Assembly: GCF_000243095.1 (NCBI RefSeq) | Contig: NZ_AHJE01000029.1 | Coordinates: 1-64,000, forward strand | Direction: 5' to 3' | Source: Cupriavidus basilensis OR16 | GTDB taxonomy: Bacteria; Pseudomonadota; Gammaproteobacteria; Burkholderiales; Burkholderiaceae | DNA length: 64,000 bases | Shown: positions 1 through 11,978 of the stretch, one piece after another | Position numbering within the stretch: the first letter of the stretch is position 1 | Layout of the letters: the number at the start of each line of letters is the position of its first letter | The notes under the pieces: generated by a model | Told to the model about the DNA's origin: nothing | What the model saw: the letters and a program-made list of their open reading frames with translations, nothing else | Databases searched by the model: none | Position numbers and translations under genes: made by a program

Positions 1-189
1 CTCAGGCAGCGGCTTGTCCAGGCCAAGATCGCGGCGCACCAGCTCCACCGTGGTCTGGTCGGCCTCGGGGCCGGCCGCGAGCCGGGCGGGATCGCCGGGC
101 AACAGGTGGACGAACAGGAACACCAGCACTGCCACGATCAGCAATGTGGGGATCACGCCCAGGAATCGTTTGAGAAAGTAATTCAGCAT
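1..189 (-). CDS. gsiC: ABC transporter permease, N-terminal part (GsiC-like), cut by window edge
   Basis: The minus strand encodes 63 residues from an ATG at 189 and runs off the window. The protein begins MLNYFLKRF and continues with one hydrophobic helix (about residues 10-30) followed by HLLPGDPA, the usual start of DppB/OppB/GsiC-type inner-membrane permeases of peptide importers. It lies downstream of gsiA and gsiB homologues in the order known for the E. coli glutathione importer (iaaA-gsiABCD), so it should form the membrane channel with a GsiD partner beyond the edge. The gap to the gsiB stop is about 155 bases. Family assignment is firm from the N-terminus and context; substrate is inferred. 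Confidence 0.85.
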   Translation of the reverse strand, partial: MLNYFLKRFLGVIPTLLIVAVLVFLFVHLLPGDPARLAAGPEADQTTVELVRRDLGLDKPLPE

Positions 190-344
190 GAAGCACCGGA
201 TGATTAAAGACCGCGGGCCGCCCGCCCTGCCCCCGCATCTGTGGGCAGGCGGCCTTGCACGGCTTACTGCGCTGTACCGCCAAGCGATGGCTGAGGGAGC
301 GTGGCGCCTGCTTGCGGGACGCGCCACGCGTCAAGCCAGCGCGC

Positions 345-1795
345 TTACTGCTTGATGTCGATGTCGTCGAAGCTGAACGAGCCGTCGGGCATCACATAGG
401 CGCCGGTCAGGCGCTTGCTGCGCGCGTACAGCACCTTCTCGGTGACCAGGAACGCCCAGGGCGCATCCTTCCAGATGTGCTCCTGTGCATCCTTGTACAG
501 ACGGGCCTTTTCGCCGCGGTCGGTGGTACGCAGGGCGCCGGCGATGTCGGCGTCGACCTGGTCGTTCTTGTAGTACGCGGTGTTCAGCAACTTGGGCGGC
601 ATCGATTCCGAAGCCAGCAGCGGACGCAGCGCCCAGTCGGATTCACCGGTCGACGACGACCAGCCCACGTAGTAGATGCGCACGCCAGCGTCTTCCGGCT
701 TCTGCACGCTCTCGACCTTCTCGACGCGCTGGCCGGCTTCGAGCGCTTGCACGGTCGCCTTGATGCCGACCTGCTGCAACTGCTGCTGCACGAACTGGAT
801 CACCTTCTGCGCGGTGGTGTGGTTGTACGCGGACCACAGCGTGGTCTCGAAGCCGTTCGGGTAGCCGGCTTCCTTGAGCAGCGCGCGAGTACCTTGGCCA
901 GCGCGTCCTTGTTGATGGCGTAGTTGATGGCCTGGCGCACCTTGGGGTCGTTGAACGGCTTGACCATGGTGTTCATGCTCAGGTAGCGCTGGATGATCGA
1001 GGGCGAGGCGATCAGGTCCACCTTGGCACTGCCCTTGAGCACCGCGGCCTGTTCGAACGGGATGCTGAAGGCAAAGTCCGCTTCGCCGGTCTGCATGATG
1101 GCGGCGCGGGTGTTGTTGTCCACCACCGGCTTCCAGGTGATGGTGTCGATCTTGGGATAGCCGGTCTTCCAGAAACCGGCGAACTTCTTGCCCTTCAGGT
1201 GATCGGGCTGCTTCCACTCGACGAACTCGAACGGACCGGTGCCGACCGGGTGGAAGGCGATGTCCTTGCCGTACTTCTGCAGCGCGGCGGGCGAGATCAT
1301 CACGGCCGAAGGGTGGGCCAGCACATTGATGAACGGCGAGAACGGCTCCTTCAGCGTGACCTTGACGGTGTTGGCGTCGACCACTTCGGTCTTGGCCACG
1401 CGGTTGAACAGCGTGTAGCGCTTGAGCTTGTTGGCCGGGTTGGTCACGCGGTCGAAGTTGGCCTTGACGGCGGCGGCATCGAAGGTGGTGCCGTCGTGGA
1501 ACTTCACGTTCTTCTTCAGCTTGATGGTGTACGTCAGGCCGTCCTTGCTGGCTTCATAGCTCTCGGCCAGCACGTTGATCAGCTTCATGTCCTTGTCGAA
1601 GCCGAACAGGCCCTGGTAGAAGGACTTGGTGGCGGCTTGCGACAGCGTGTCGTTGGCGTCGTACGGGTCGAGCGTGGTGAAGGTGGAGTACACCGCCATC
1701 ACGGCATCCTTGGCGGCAAAGGCGGGGCCTGCGCCGAGCGCGGCCAGGGCCAGGCCGCCGGCGATCAACTTGGAAGGGGCCAAACGGGTCATCAT
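345..1795 (-). pseudogene. gsiB: Glutathione/peptide ABC transporter substrate-binding protein, frameshifted with internal deletion
   Basis: Two minus-strand frames together make one family 5 extracellular solute-binding protein. The first (from the ATG at 1795, preceded by AAGGAG) has a signal peptide ending near AFAAKD and covers about 300 residues up to INKDALAKV. The second picks up at [12 protein letters not shown] in another frame and runs to the stop at 345 (DDIDIKQ). The join is near 890. Intact GsiB proteins have about 30 more residues between these two stretches (the NGYA...P loop region), so roughly 95 bases are missing and the frame is changed. As read, the protein would end in unrelated residues and lack its C-terminal lobe. 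The importer is then probably non-functional unless another binding protein serves it. An assembly error is the alternative. Confidence 0.85.
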
Positions 1796-1819
1796 CGATT
1801 CTCCTTGGGTTTCTTCGGT

Positions 1820-3709
<1,890 letters not shown>

Positions 3710-3791
3710 TGGGCCCCCTTTAGTGCCTAGGTTGATGCTTTGCTTGATGCTTTGCTTGCTATGCGGATCCCGCTGCCGTACGCGCGCACGC

Positions 3792-4745
<954 letters not shown>

Positions 4746-5772
4746 GAGGTTCACGATGCGTTCGGGGAGGTTTTTTTGCGGCGTGCCGCGGCGGCCTTGG
4801 CGCGGCCTTCGGCCGCTTCGTCGTGGCGCGGCTCACGCGCGTCCCGCCCTTGTCCGGGGGCGCGCCGTGCAGCCACGGCAGCAGGAACTCGGTCATCTCG
4901 GCGGCGGCCTTGACCGCATGCGCGGCGCGATACGCCACCGCGCCGCACAGCGCCTCGATAAAGGCCAGCACGGCCGCATCCGAGTTGGCGGAGAGCTGAC
5001 GCCCGGCCTGGGCGTACAGGGCGATATCGGCCAGCGGCGCCAGCGGCGAAGTGGGCCCGTCGGTCAGGGCCAGGATGCGCGCGCCATGCGAGCGGGCCCG
5101 CTTGGCGATGGTCACGGTGTCATACACATAGCGCGGGAAACCAATCACGATCAGCAAGTCGCGCGGCTGCAGCTTGAACAACTGGCGCGCCGCGGTGGAC
5201 GCACCGCCCGCGCCCGAGACCGAGATCACGGTGCGGCAAGACATATCCAGCCCGTGCTGCAGCAACCCAGCCAGGAAGCCGCTGGCGCCGAAGCCCACCA
5301 CGAAGATGCGCTCCGCCGCCAGGATGGCCTCCACCGCGCGCTCGCAGGTCTCGGCATCGAGCGCGCGCCGCGAGGCTTCGAGGTTGCGCACATCCTCTTC
5401 CAGCGACGCGGCAAACACTTCCGCCACCGTGGCGGGACGCGCCAGTTCGGTGCGCAATTTCTCAACTGGTGCAAGCGTGGCCTCGAATCCGCGCACCAGT
5501 TCGGCGCGGAACTGCGGGAAGCCTTCGAAGCCCAGCGCATGCGCGAAGCGGTTCGCCGTGGCCACCGATACCGCCACGGCATCGGCGAATTCGTCAATGC
5601 GCATGGTGGCGGCGCGGAACGGATTGCCCAGCACGTACTCCGCCATGCGCTGGTGCGCCGGCGTGAGCGTGGGCAAGGCCCGGGCGATGCGCTCGGCAAT
5701 CGAAGCGCTGCCGTTGCTGCCGTTGCCGCCGTTTTTTCCGGACGAGCCGTGGGTACCGTTACCGTGGGTCAT

Positions 5773-6074
5773 GGCGCATGCATTGGGTGGGTCGGAGATG
5801 CGCGGCGGTAAACATCCTTTTCATCCGGCGCGCATCGATGTAAATAAATTTACACGCAAACCGCGTGCCATGAAAATAGAGTTTTACCAGCCCAAGGGTT
5901 TTCACCTAGGCGCATCGAGTACGAAGACGGCCATGCGCCATTTGCCTGGCGTTCCGGGGGCACCGCCATGCGAAGCGGCTACAATGCCGGGTTGCCCCGT
6001 GCCATGCCGGGGCCGGTTAGGGCCACAAGGGCAACCGCCCCAGACCCGCAGCTTTCTTCAGCCTTTCCCCTCCC
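5773..6074. other. Divergent intergenic region between rpiR and the ABC-F gene
   Basis: About 300 bases with no gene I can support. It contains the operator at 5839-5854 and a short AT-richer stretch (5870-5900) that could carry promoter elements for either side. The part near 5960-6070 is GC-rich leader sequence before the GTG start of the ABC-F gene. Confidence 0.6.
5839..5854. promoter_or_regulatory. Inverted-repeat operator TGTAAAT-AA-ATTTACA, likely RpiR site
   Basis: TGTAAATAAATTTACA has perfect 7-base arms around a 2-base centre and stands out in a GC-rich sequence. It lies 67 bases upstream of the rpiR start, in the divergent region shared with the ABC-F gene. It resembles the TGTA...TACA boxes known for RpiR proteins such as HexR. 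I infer autoregulation and control of the downstream gsi operon; binding is not shown. Confidence 0.6.
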
Positions 6075-7754
6075 GTGATCCGAATCGACCAGCTAGTCCT
6101 CCAGCGCGGCACCAAGGTGCTGTTCGACCACACCAGCGTGACGCTGAACCCCGGCGAGCGCGTCGGCCTTGTCGGTGCCAACGGCAGCGGCAAGTCGACG
6201 CTGTTCGCCATGTTGCGCGGCGAATTGCTGGCGGACGGCGGCGACGTGGCCATCCCGCCGCAGTGGCGTACTGCCCACGTGGCGCAGGAAACTCCCGCGG
6301 TCATGCGCAGTGCGGTGGAATACACGATCGACGGCGATACCCGGCTGCGCGACATCGAAGCGCGCATCGCCGCGGCCCAGGCCAGCGGCGATGGCAGCGC
6401 CGAGGGCGAAGCCCACGCCGCCTTTGCCGATGCCGACGGCTATACCGCGCCGGCACGCGCGGAGGCCTTGCTGCTGGGGCTGGGCTTTACGCTGGCGCAG
6501 GTGTCGCAGCCGGTGGCCTCGTTCTCCGGCGGCTGGCGCATGCGGCTGAACCTGGCGCAGGCGCTGATGTGCCCGTCCGACCTGCTGCTGCTCGACGAGC
6601 CAACCAATCACCTCGACCTCGACGCGCTGGTCTGGCTGGAAGCCTGGCTCAAGCGCTATCCAGGAACCCTGGTAATGATCAGCCACGACCGCGAATTCCT
6701 CGACGCGGTGACGCAGGTGACGGTGCACGTCGACAACGCCAAGCTCGTGCGTTATGGCGGCAACTACAGCAAGTTCGAAGACATGCGCGCTGAGCAGCTC
6801 GTGTTGCAGCAGGCCGCGATGGCCAAGCAGGTGGAAAAGATCGCCCACCTGCAGAAGTTCATCGACCGTTTCAAGGCCAAGGCCTCGAAGGCGAAGCAGG
6901 CGCAGAGCCGGGTCAAGGCGCTCGAACGCATGGAGAAGATCGCACCGGTGCTTGCCGATGCGGAGTTCACCTTCGAGTTCAAGGAGCCCCTCAACGTCCC
7001 GAACCCGCTGTTGTCGATGCTGGACGCGAGCTTCGGCTACCCCGCGCCGGCCGACGCACTGCCGGGCACGCCGCCCACGGTCATCGTGCGGGGCATCAAC
7101 CGTTCCGTGCTGGCCGGGCAGCGCATCGGCATTCTTGGTGCCAACGGCCAAGGCAAGTCCACGCTGGTGAAGACGGTGGCGCACGCGCTGGCGCCGATTG
7201 CCGGCGAAATCAGCGAAGGCAAAGGCCTGAATATCGGCTACTTCGCACAGCAGGAACTCGACGTGCTGCGCCCGCTCGACACGCCGATGGAGCACATGAT
7301 CCGCCTTGCCAAGGACACGCCGGCGCACATGCGCGCCCCCGGCCAGAGTGGCACCGAACAATCGCTTCGCACCTTCCTCGGCACATTCAGCTTCAGCGGC
7401 GACATGGTCCATCAGGCGGTTGGCACGATGAGCGGCGGCGAAAAGGCGCGGCTCGTGTTGTGCATGATCGTGTGGCAGCGCCCCAACCTGCTGCTGCTCG
7501 ACGAGCCTACCAACCACCTCGACTTGGCCACACGCGAAGCGCTAGCCATGGCGCTCAACGAATTCGAAGGCACGGTGATGCTGGTCAGTCACGACCGGGC
7601 CCTCCTGCGCGCCGTCTGTGACGAGTTCTGGCTGGTCACCAAGGGCGGCGTCGAGCCCTTCGACGGCGATCTGGACGATTACCAGAAGTTCCTGAGCGAC
7701 GAAGCCCGTCGCATGCGCGAGCAGGCTGCCGCGGAGCAGAAGGTCATCGCCTGA
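6075..7754 (+). CDS. yheS: ABC-F ATPase (YheS-like), apparently shortened at the C-terminus
   Basis: A 559-residue soluble ATPase with two ABC domains and no membrane segment, the layout of ABC-F translation factors that act on the ribosome. Domain 1 has GANGSGKS, FSGGWRMRLNLAQAL and LLLLDEPTNHLDL; the linker (about residues 235-300, rich in Lys/Gln) is the P-site tRNA interaction motif; domain 2 has GANGQGKS, MSGGEKARL and LLLLDEPTNHLDL. It starts at a GTG (MIRIDQLVLQRG). E. coli YheS has about 80 further residues after the second ATPase domain; here the protein ends at EQAAAEQKVIA. The next codons after the stop read, in the same frame, into a TonB/TolA-like remnant, so a deletion may have removed the C-terminal extension. 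Confidence 0.85.
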   Translation: MIRIDQLVLQRGTKVLFDHTSVTLNPGERVGLVGANGSGKSTLFAMLRGELLADGGDVAIPPQWRTAHVAQETPAVMRSAVEYTIDGDTRLRDIEARIAAAQASGDGSAEGEAHAAFADADGYTAPARAEALLLGLGFTLAQVSQPVASFSGGWRMRLNLAQALMCPSDLLLLDEPTNHLDLDALVWLEAWLKRYPGTLVMISHDREFLDAVTQVTVHVDNAKLVRYGGNYSKFEDMRAEQLVLQQAAMAKQVEKIAHLQKFIDRFKAKASKAKQAQSRVKALERMEKIAPVLADAEFTFEFKEPLNVPNPLLSMLDASFGYPAPADALPGTPPTVIVRGINRSVLAGQRIGILGANGQGKSTLVKTVAHALAPIAGEISEGKGLNIGYFAQQELDVLRPLDTPMEHMIRLAKDTPAHMRAPGQSGTEQSLRTFLGTFSFSGDMVHQAVGTMSGGEKARLVLCMIVWQRPNLLLLDEPTNHLDLATREALAMALNEFEGTVMLVSHDRALLRAVCDEFWLVTKGGVEPFDGDLDDYQKFLSDEARRMREQAAAEQKVIA

Positions 7755-7775
7755 GATATACCGCCCTGGCGGGCG

Positions 7776-8036
7776 TTGTACTCGGATCGTGTGCTTCAAC
7801 GCGTCAAGGCGAACATCGTCGTTCCCGAGGACATCGCGGACAACCCGAGCGCGCTGGTGTCGGTGCGGCTGGCGGCGGATGGCTCGCGGCTGTCGGCGCG
7901 CCTGTCCATGTCAAGTGGCGGCGCGGGCTGGGACAACGCCGCGCTGCGCGTGTTGGCGCGTTCCGACCCGTTCCCGCGCGATGAGAACGGCAAGGGGCCG
8001 GACAGCTTCATCATCACATTCCGTCCCAACGACTAA
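7776..8036 (+). pseudogene. C-terminal remnant of a TonB/TolA-like protein
   Basis: The 86-residue frame reads YSDRVLQRVKANIVVPEDI, then a VSVRLAADGSRLSARL strand-turn pattern and DPFPRDENGKGPDSFIITFRP at the end. This is the complete C-terminal domain of TolA/TonB energy transducers, which contacts outer-membrane partners from the periplasm. The usual N-terminal membrane anchor and Pro/Ala-rich stalk are absent, and there is no signal peptide. The segment is in the same frame as the preceding ABC-F gene, directly after its TGA. I infer a deletion that joined the two genes, leaving this part without export signals and probably untranslated. A genuine small protein cannot be excluded. Confidence 0.6.
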
Positions 8037-8052
8037 TAAGGCACCTCCAAGT

Positions 8053-8074
8053 GGGCAGCACCCTGGTGCTGCCC
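8053..8074. terminator. Perfect stem-loop after the yheS/TolA-like region
   Basis: GGGCAGCACC and GGTGCTGCCC form a perfect 10-base inverted repeat around CT, 17 bases after the stop of the TolA-like frame. The stem is strong and GC-rich, but no T-run follows, so it may be a weak or factor-assisted terminator. Its place between a GC-rich unit and the AT-richer ycaO gene fits a unit boundary. Confidence 0.55.
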
Positions 8075-8177
8075 TGGATATCGCCATGGCGTGACGTTCC
8101 AGCCACGTCCTGCGCAATTGGCGTTCGCCTATCAAATTATCCGTATGCGACGGCACTTGTAGAAAGCATCGATATAT

Positions 8178-8183
8178 TACAAT
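8178..8183 (+). promoter_or_regulatory. Possible -10 box upstream of the OsmC-YcaO gene
   Basis: TACAAT, five of six matches to the sigma70 -10 consensus, lies in an AT-rich stretch 65 bases before the ATG. A TTGTAG hexamer 15 bases upstream (8157-8162) is a suboptimally spaced -35 candidate. Prediction only. Confidence 0.3.
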
Positions 8184-8247
8184 GCACCAGCGCGGCGTCG
8201 GACAATAGCGGCCGCATCATTTTGAGCACCATTATTGGAATTCCGCC

Positions 8248-10452
8248 ATGGAAATTAAGGTCAACTTTCTCGATAAGCTACGTCTTGAAGCCAAGTTTGA
8301 TGACTTCACGGTGATAGCCGACCAGCCTATCCGCTATAAGGGCGATGGCTCCGCACCTGGCCCGTTCGATTATTTTCTGGCCTCATCGGCATTGTGCGCG
8401 GCTTATTTTGTTAAGTTGTACTGCGTAACTCGCAACATTCCGACCGAAAATATCCGCCTGTCGCAGAATAATATTGTTGATCCGGAAAACCGATATCAGC
8501 AGATTTTCAAGATTCAAGTCGAGTTGCCGACGGATATTTCTGACAAAGACCGCCAGGGTATTTTGCGCTCCATCGATCGCTGCACGGTAAAAAAAGTGGT
8601 GCAAGCCGGACCCGAGTTTGTGATCGAAGAGGTAGAGAACTTAGATGCCGATGCTCAGTCGTTGCTGACGTTGAAGCCGGCGTCTGACGCCAGCACCTAT
8701 ATTGCGGGCAAGGATCTGCCATTGGAGCAAACTATCGCCAATATGTCGGAAATTTTGGCGGGCTTGGGGATGAAGATTGAAATCGCTTCATGGCGCAATA
8801 TCGTTCCCAATGTCTGGTCGCTGCATATCCGTGATGCACACTCGCCAATGTGTTTTACCAATGGCAAGGGCGCGACCAAGGAAAGCGCGTTGGCATCGGC
8901 GTTGGGAGAATTTATCGAGCGCCTGAATTGCAACCATTTTTATGTGGGTACGTTTTGGGGAGAAGACCTCGCCAATGCGGCGTTTTTACATTACCCGAAC
9001 GAGCGCTGGTTCAAGCCTGGACGTAAAGATGCGCTACCGGCTGAAATTCTGGATGAATACTGCCTGCCCATTTACAATCCCGATGGCGAGTTACGTGGCT
9101 CGCACCTGTATGAAACCAACTCGGGAAATGTTCAGCGCGGTATCTGTTCGCTGCCGTTTGTACGGCAGTCGGACGGCGAGGTGGTGTATTTCCCCTCCAA
9201 TCTGGTCGAAAACCTCTACGCCAGCAATGGCATGAGTGCCGGCAATACACTGGCCGAAGCGCAAGTGCAATGCTTGTCCGAGATTTTCGAACGGGCAGTA
9301 AAGCGCGAAATTCTGGAGGGCGAATTGGCACTACCTGATGTGCCCCATGAAGTGCTGGCGAAATACCCTGGCATTCTGGCTGGCATTCAGGGGCTGGAAG
9401 AGCAAGGCTTTCCGATATTGGTGAAGGATGCTTCGTTGGGTGGAATTTATCCGGTGATGTGCGTCACCTTGATGAACCCACGAACCGGCGGTGTCTTTGC
9501 TTCTTTCGGCGCGCACCCAAGCCTCGAGGTGGCGCTGGAACGGAGTCTGACAGAATTGCTACAGGGTCGCAGTTTTGAAGGCCTGAACGATTTACCACAG
9601 CCCACCTTTGTCAGCAACGCCGTGACAGAGCCGAACAATTTTGTTGAACACTTCATTGATTCCAGCGGCGTGGTGTCGTGGCGCTTTTTCAGCGCCAAGG
9701 CGAATTTCGATTTTGTCGAGTGGGATTTCTCTGCCCAGGGCGAGAACTCCAATGCCGAGGAAGCGGCAACCTTGCTTGGCATTCTTGAGGACATGGGTAA
9801 AGCGGTGTACATGGCGGTGTATGACCAGCTAGGCGCCGTTGCTTGCCGGATTTTGGTTCCGGGCTATTCGGAAGTTTATCCTGTAGAAGATTTGATCTGG
9901 GATAACACCAACAAGGCACTGTCGTTCCGCGCAGATATCTTGAACTTGCACTGCCTGGACGACGCAAGCCTGGAGGCCCTGCTTGAGCGCCTGGATAACA
10001 GTGAGCTCGATGAATACGCCGACATCGCCACGCTGATCGGCATCGAATTTGACGAGAATACGGATTGGGGGCAGCTGACAGTCTTGGAGTTGAAGCTGCT
10101 CATTCATCTCGCCTTGCAGCAATTTGAGGCGGCGCACGAACTGGTGGGCGCCTTCTTGCAGTACAACGACAACACGGTCGAGCGCGGACTGTTTTACCAG
10201 GCCTTGAATGTGGTGCTGGAGGTGCTGTTGGATGACGACCTGAACCTGGACGACTACGCGGTCAACTTCCGTCGGATGTATGGCAATGCGCGGATGGACG
10301 CGGTGCTGGGTTCAGTGGACGGCAGCGTGCGTTTCTTTGGTTTGACGCCAACCAGTATGAAATTGGAGGGGCTCGACAGGCACCACCGCGTGATTGACAG
10401 CTACAAAAAATTGCACTCGGCGCGGGCAAATGTAGCGGCTACCGCCAGTTAG
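8248..10452 (+). CDS. OsmC-like / YcaO-like fusion protein
   Basis: A 734-residue protein. Residues 1-130 are an OsmC-like domain with the two cysteines of the family (Cys50 in SALCAAYF, Cys112 in IDRCTVKK). From about residue 170 to 570 follows a YcaO domain with its ATP-binding signatures (GKGATKESALASALGEFIERL is cut across two helices; SEIFERAVK is the second), and the last 130 residues are helical, as in E. coli YcaO. E. coli YcaO assists RimO in beta-methylthiolation of ribosomal protein S12; TOMM-type YcaO enzymes make azolines. No precursor peptide, dehydrogenase or exporter lies nearby, so the S12-type role is more likely. GC is visibly lower than in all neighbours and AT-rich codons are common, which points to transfer. 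Confidence 0.88.
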   Translation: MEIKVNFLDKLRLEAKFDDFTVIADQPIRYKGDGSAPGPFDYFLASSALCAAYFVKLYCVTRNIPTENIRLSQNNIVDPENRYQQIFKIQVELPTDISDKDRQGILRSIDRCTVKKVVQAGPEFVIEEVENLDADAQSLLTLKPASDASTYIAGKDLPLEQTIANMSEILAGLGMKIEIASWRNIVPNVWSLHIRDAHSPMCFTNGKGATKESALASALGEFIERLNCNHFYVGTFWGEDLANAAFLHYPNERWFKPGRKDALPAEILDEYCLPIYNPDGELRGSHLYETNSGNVQRGICSLPFVRQSDGEVVYFPSNLVENLYASNGMSAGNTLAEAQVQCLSEIFERAVKREILEGELALPDVPHEVLAKYPGILAGIQGLEEQGFPILVKDASLGGIYPVMCVTLMNPRTGGVFASFGAHPSLEVALERSLTELLQGRSFEGLNDLPQPTFVSNAVTEPNNFVEHFIDSSGVVSWRFFSAKANFDFVEWDFSAQGENSNAEEAATLLGILEDMGKAVYMAVYDQLGAVACRILVPGYSEVYPVEDLIWDNTNKALSFRADILNLHCLDDASLEALLERLDNSELDEYADIATLIGIEFDENTDWGQLTVLELKLLIHLALQQFEAAHELVGAFLQYNDNTVERGLFYQALNVVLEVLLDDDLNLDDYAVNFRRMYGNARMDAVLGSVDGSVRFFGLTPTSMKLEGLDRHHRVIDSYKKLHSARANVAATAS

Positions 10453-10750
10453 GACTAAGGATCAGGAAGGCGGTGAAGGCCTCCATCGGGAAGCACTCCT
10501 TCAGTGTCCGCTTTCGGGAAAGCTCAAAGGCCGCTCAGGGTGGCGACGAGCCGACCGGCCGGCAGAGGTCGCTGCCCGGCCAACTATGGCTAACGGATCG
10601 ATGACCCACTACGACCGTTCGCGAGACGGTACCGGACATTGGGTAACTCGCCGAATCGCTCACTTCGGCTTAAGGCATGAACACATAAGCAAACACGAAA
10701 TAGGCATAACGCTCCTCTCGCCGATCGGCATAATTGACGCCGTTCATTCG
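10453..10750. other. Spacer between ycaO-like and HAD genes
   Basis: About 300 bases. The HAD frame is open back to 10586, but residues before 10751 show no family similarity, so I treat it as non-coding. A segment at about 10550-10600 (CCGACCGGCCGGCAGAGGTC...) resembles a segment at about 17050-17095 ahead of the acetyltransferase gene. Confidence 0.5.
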
Positions 10751-11620
10751 ATGATTGATAGCATGCTGAATCTATCCTTAGCGCCACTCCTTCAATTCTC
10801 GACGGTCCGATTCGTACTCACCGACATGGATGAGACATTGACCTATCGAGGCCGCTTGCACGCCGACACATACACGGCACTCGAACGGTTGCAGACCCAC
10901 GGTATATGCGTGGTGCCTGTAACCGCCGCGCCCGCCGGATGGTGTGATCAGATGGCGCGCATGTGGCCGGTCGACGGCGTGATCGCAGAGAATGGCGGGC
11001 TTTTTCTCCGGCGCAGTCCGGACGGGCACCGCGTCGAGCGGCATTACTGGCATCCATCGGAAGGCTTCGCAGATGTACGAAAGAGGCTTCACGTCATTTC
11101 AAAGATTGTCGAGAGAGCTGTACCGCAAGCGCGACCGGCAGACGATCAAGTCTTCCGACTGACCAGTCTCGCGTACAGCCGTACCGGTACTGAAGTGGAC
11201 GATCGAATTGTCGATGCACTCATCGGTGCCGGCGCTGATGCAACTATCAATAACCTTTGGGTACTGGGTTGGATCGGCGGCTACGACAAGCTATCGATGT
11301 CGCTACGCGTGCTTGCCGAGACGTTTGAGATTGACGCAGCGGCTGCGACCCAATTGGTCGCATATTCCGGTGATTCAACCAACGACGCGCCGATGTTCCG
11401 CTTCTTCAAACATACGGTCGGTGTGAGCACCGTAGTCGATTATTTGCCACAATTACCTGTTCCGCCCCAATGGATCACAAATAGTCCTGGCGGTGCTGGG
11501 TTCGTTGAGTTCGCTGACGCGATCCTCAAATCACGGTCGAATGAGGCTCACGAAATGCCATCCGAGTCAGTCATTCATCCGTTTTCGTCAGCGAAACGGA
11601 CATCTCGAGAGCAACGGTGA
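10751..11620 (+). CDS. HAD-IIB family phosphatase
   Basis: A 289-residue haloacid-dehalogenase hydrolase. Motif I is LTDMDETLT (nucleophile Asp and general-acid Asp), motif II VTAAPAG, the conserved Lys is in GGYDKLS, and motif IV is SGDSTNDAPMF, so the active site is complete. The cap layout and SGDSxNDxPMF motif resemble sugar-phosphate phosphatases of the Cof/MPGP group. I chose the ATG at 10751 because similarity begins a few residues later; a longer frame opens at 10586. GC is moderate and codon use differs from neighbours, as in the adjacent ycaO-like gene, suggesting a shared foreign origin. Substrate unknown. Confidence 0.8.
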   Translation: MIDSMLNLSLAPLLQFSTVRFVLTDMDETLTYRGRLHADTYTALERLQTHGICVVPVTAAPAGWCDQMARMWPVDGVIAENGGLFLRRSPDGHRVERHYWHPSEGFADVRKRLHVISKIVERAVPQARPADDQVFRLTSLAYSRTGTEVDDRIVDALIGAGADATINNLWVLGWIGGYDKLSMSLRVLAETFEIDAAAATQLVAYSGDSTNDAPMFRFFKHTVGVSTVVDYLPQLPVPPQWITNSPGGAGFVEFADAILKSRSNEAHEMPSESVIHPFSSAKRTSREQR

Positions 11621-11978
11621 TTGGCGGTAACGGGTCGGTTAGCGACCACCCGAAGTAGCGCAGACTGGATCTCCCTTCGATTGGAAGGAGATTGTCATGA
11701 AATCCGAGAACTTGACCACCGGTCATCGTATGCCCTGAAACTGGGGGCAAACTTACCGGGCAGAAGCCCCGGTTGAAGCTCCGCCAGGTCTGGGCGGTCG
11801 CTTGCGCCCAGCTTCGGTCATCCGGTCGTTTATCGTTGAACGGCCGAATCTGGCGATCGGTGATCGGTGATCGGTGATCGGTCAGCCATGGCATTGCTAC
11901 CCCGTTTGTGCAAAGTCAAACGGCATAGTTGAATCCCAACTACCCATCCGGTCGGCTCCTCTGAAGCCCATCGAGCGA
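11621..11978. other. Gene-free spacer with tandem repeat
   Basis: About 360 bases downstream of the HAD gene and downstream of the convergent lysR. I see no supportable gene. It holds the heptamer array at 11855-11882 and moderate-GC sequence similar in base composition to the HAD gene. Confidence 0.55.
11855..11882. repeat. Tandem heptamer repeat (GATCGGT) x4
   Basis: Four perfect head-to-tail copies of GATCGGT in the convergent spacer between the HAD gene and lysR. Not in a coding sequence I can support. The unit is short and uninterrupted, so this is a simple-sequence repeat, not a CRISPR or iteron array. Confidence 0.9.

Noticed and set aside
8248..10452. TOMM (azoline-peptide) biosynthetic cluster around YcaO
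   Set aside because: No precursor peptide, E1-like protein, dehydrogenase or exporter is adjacent.
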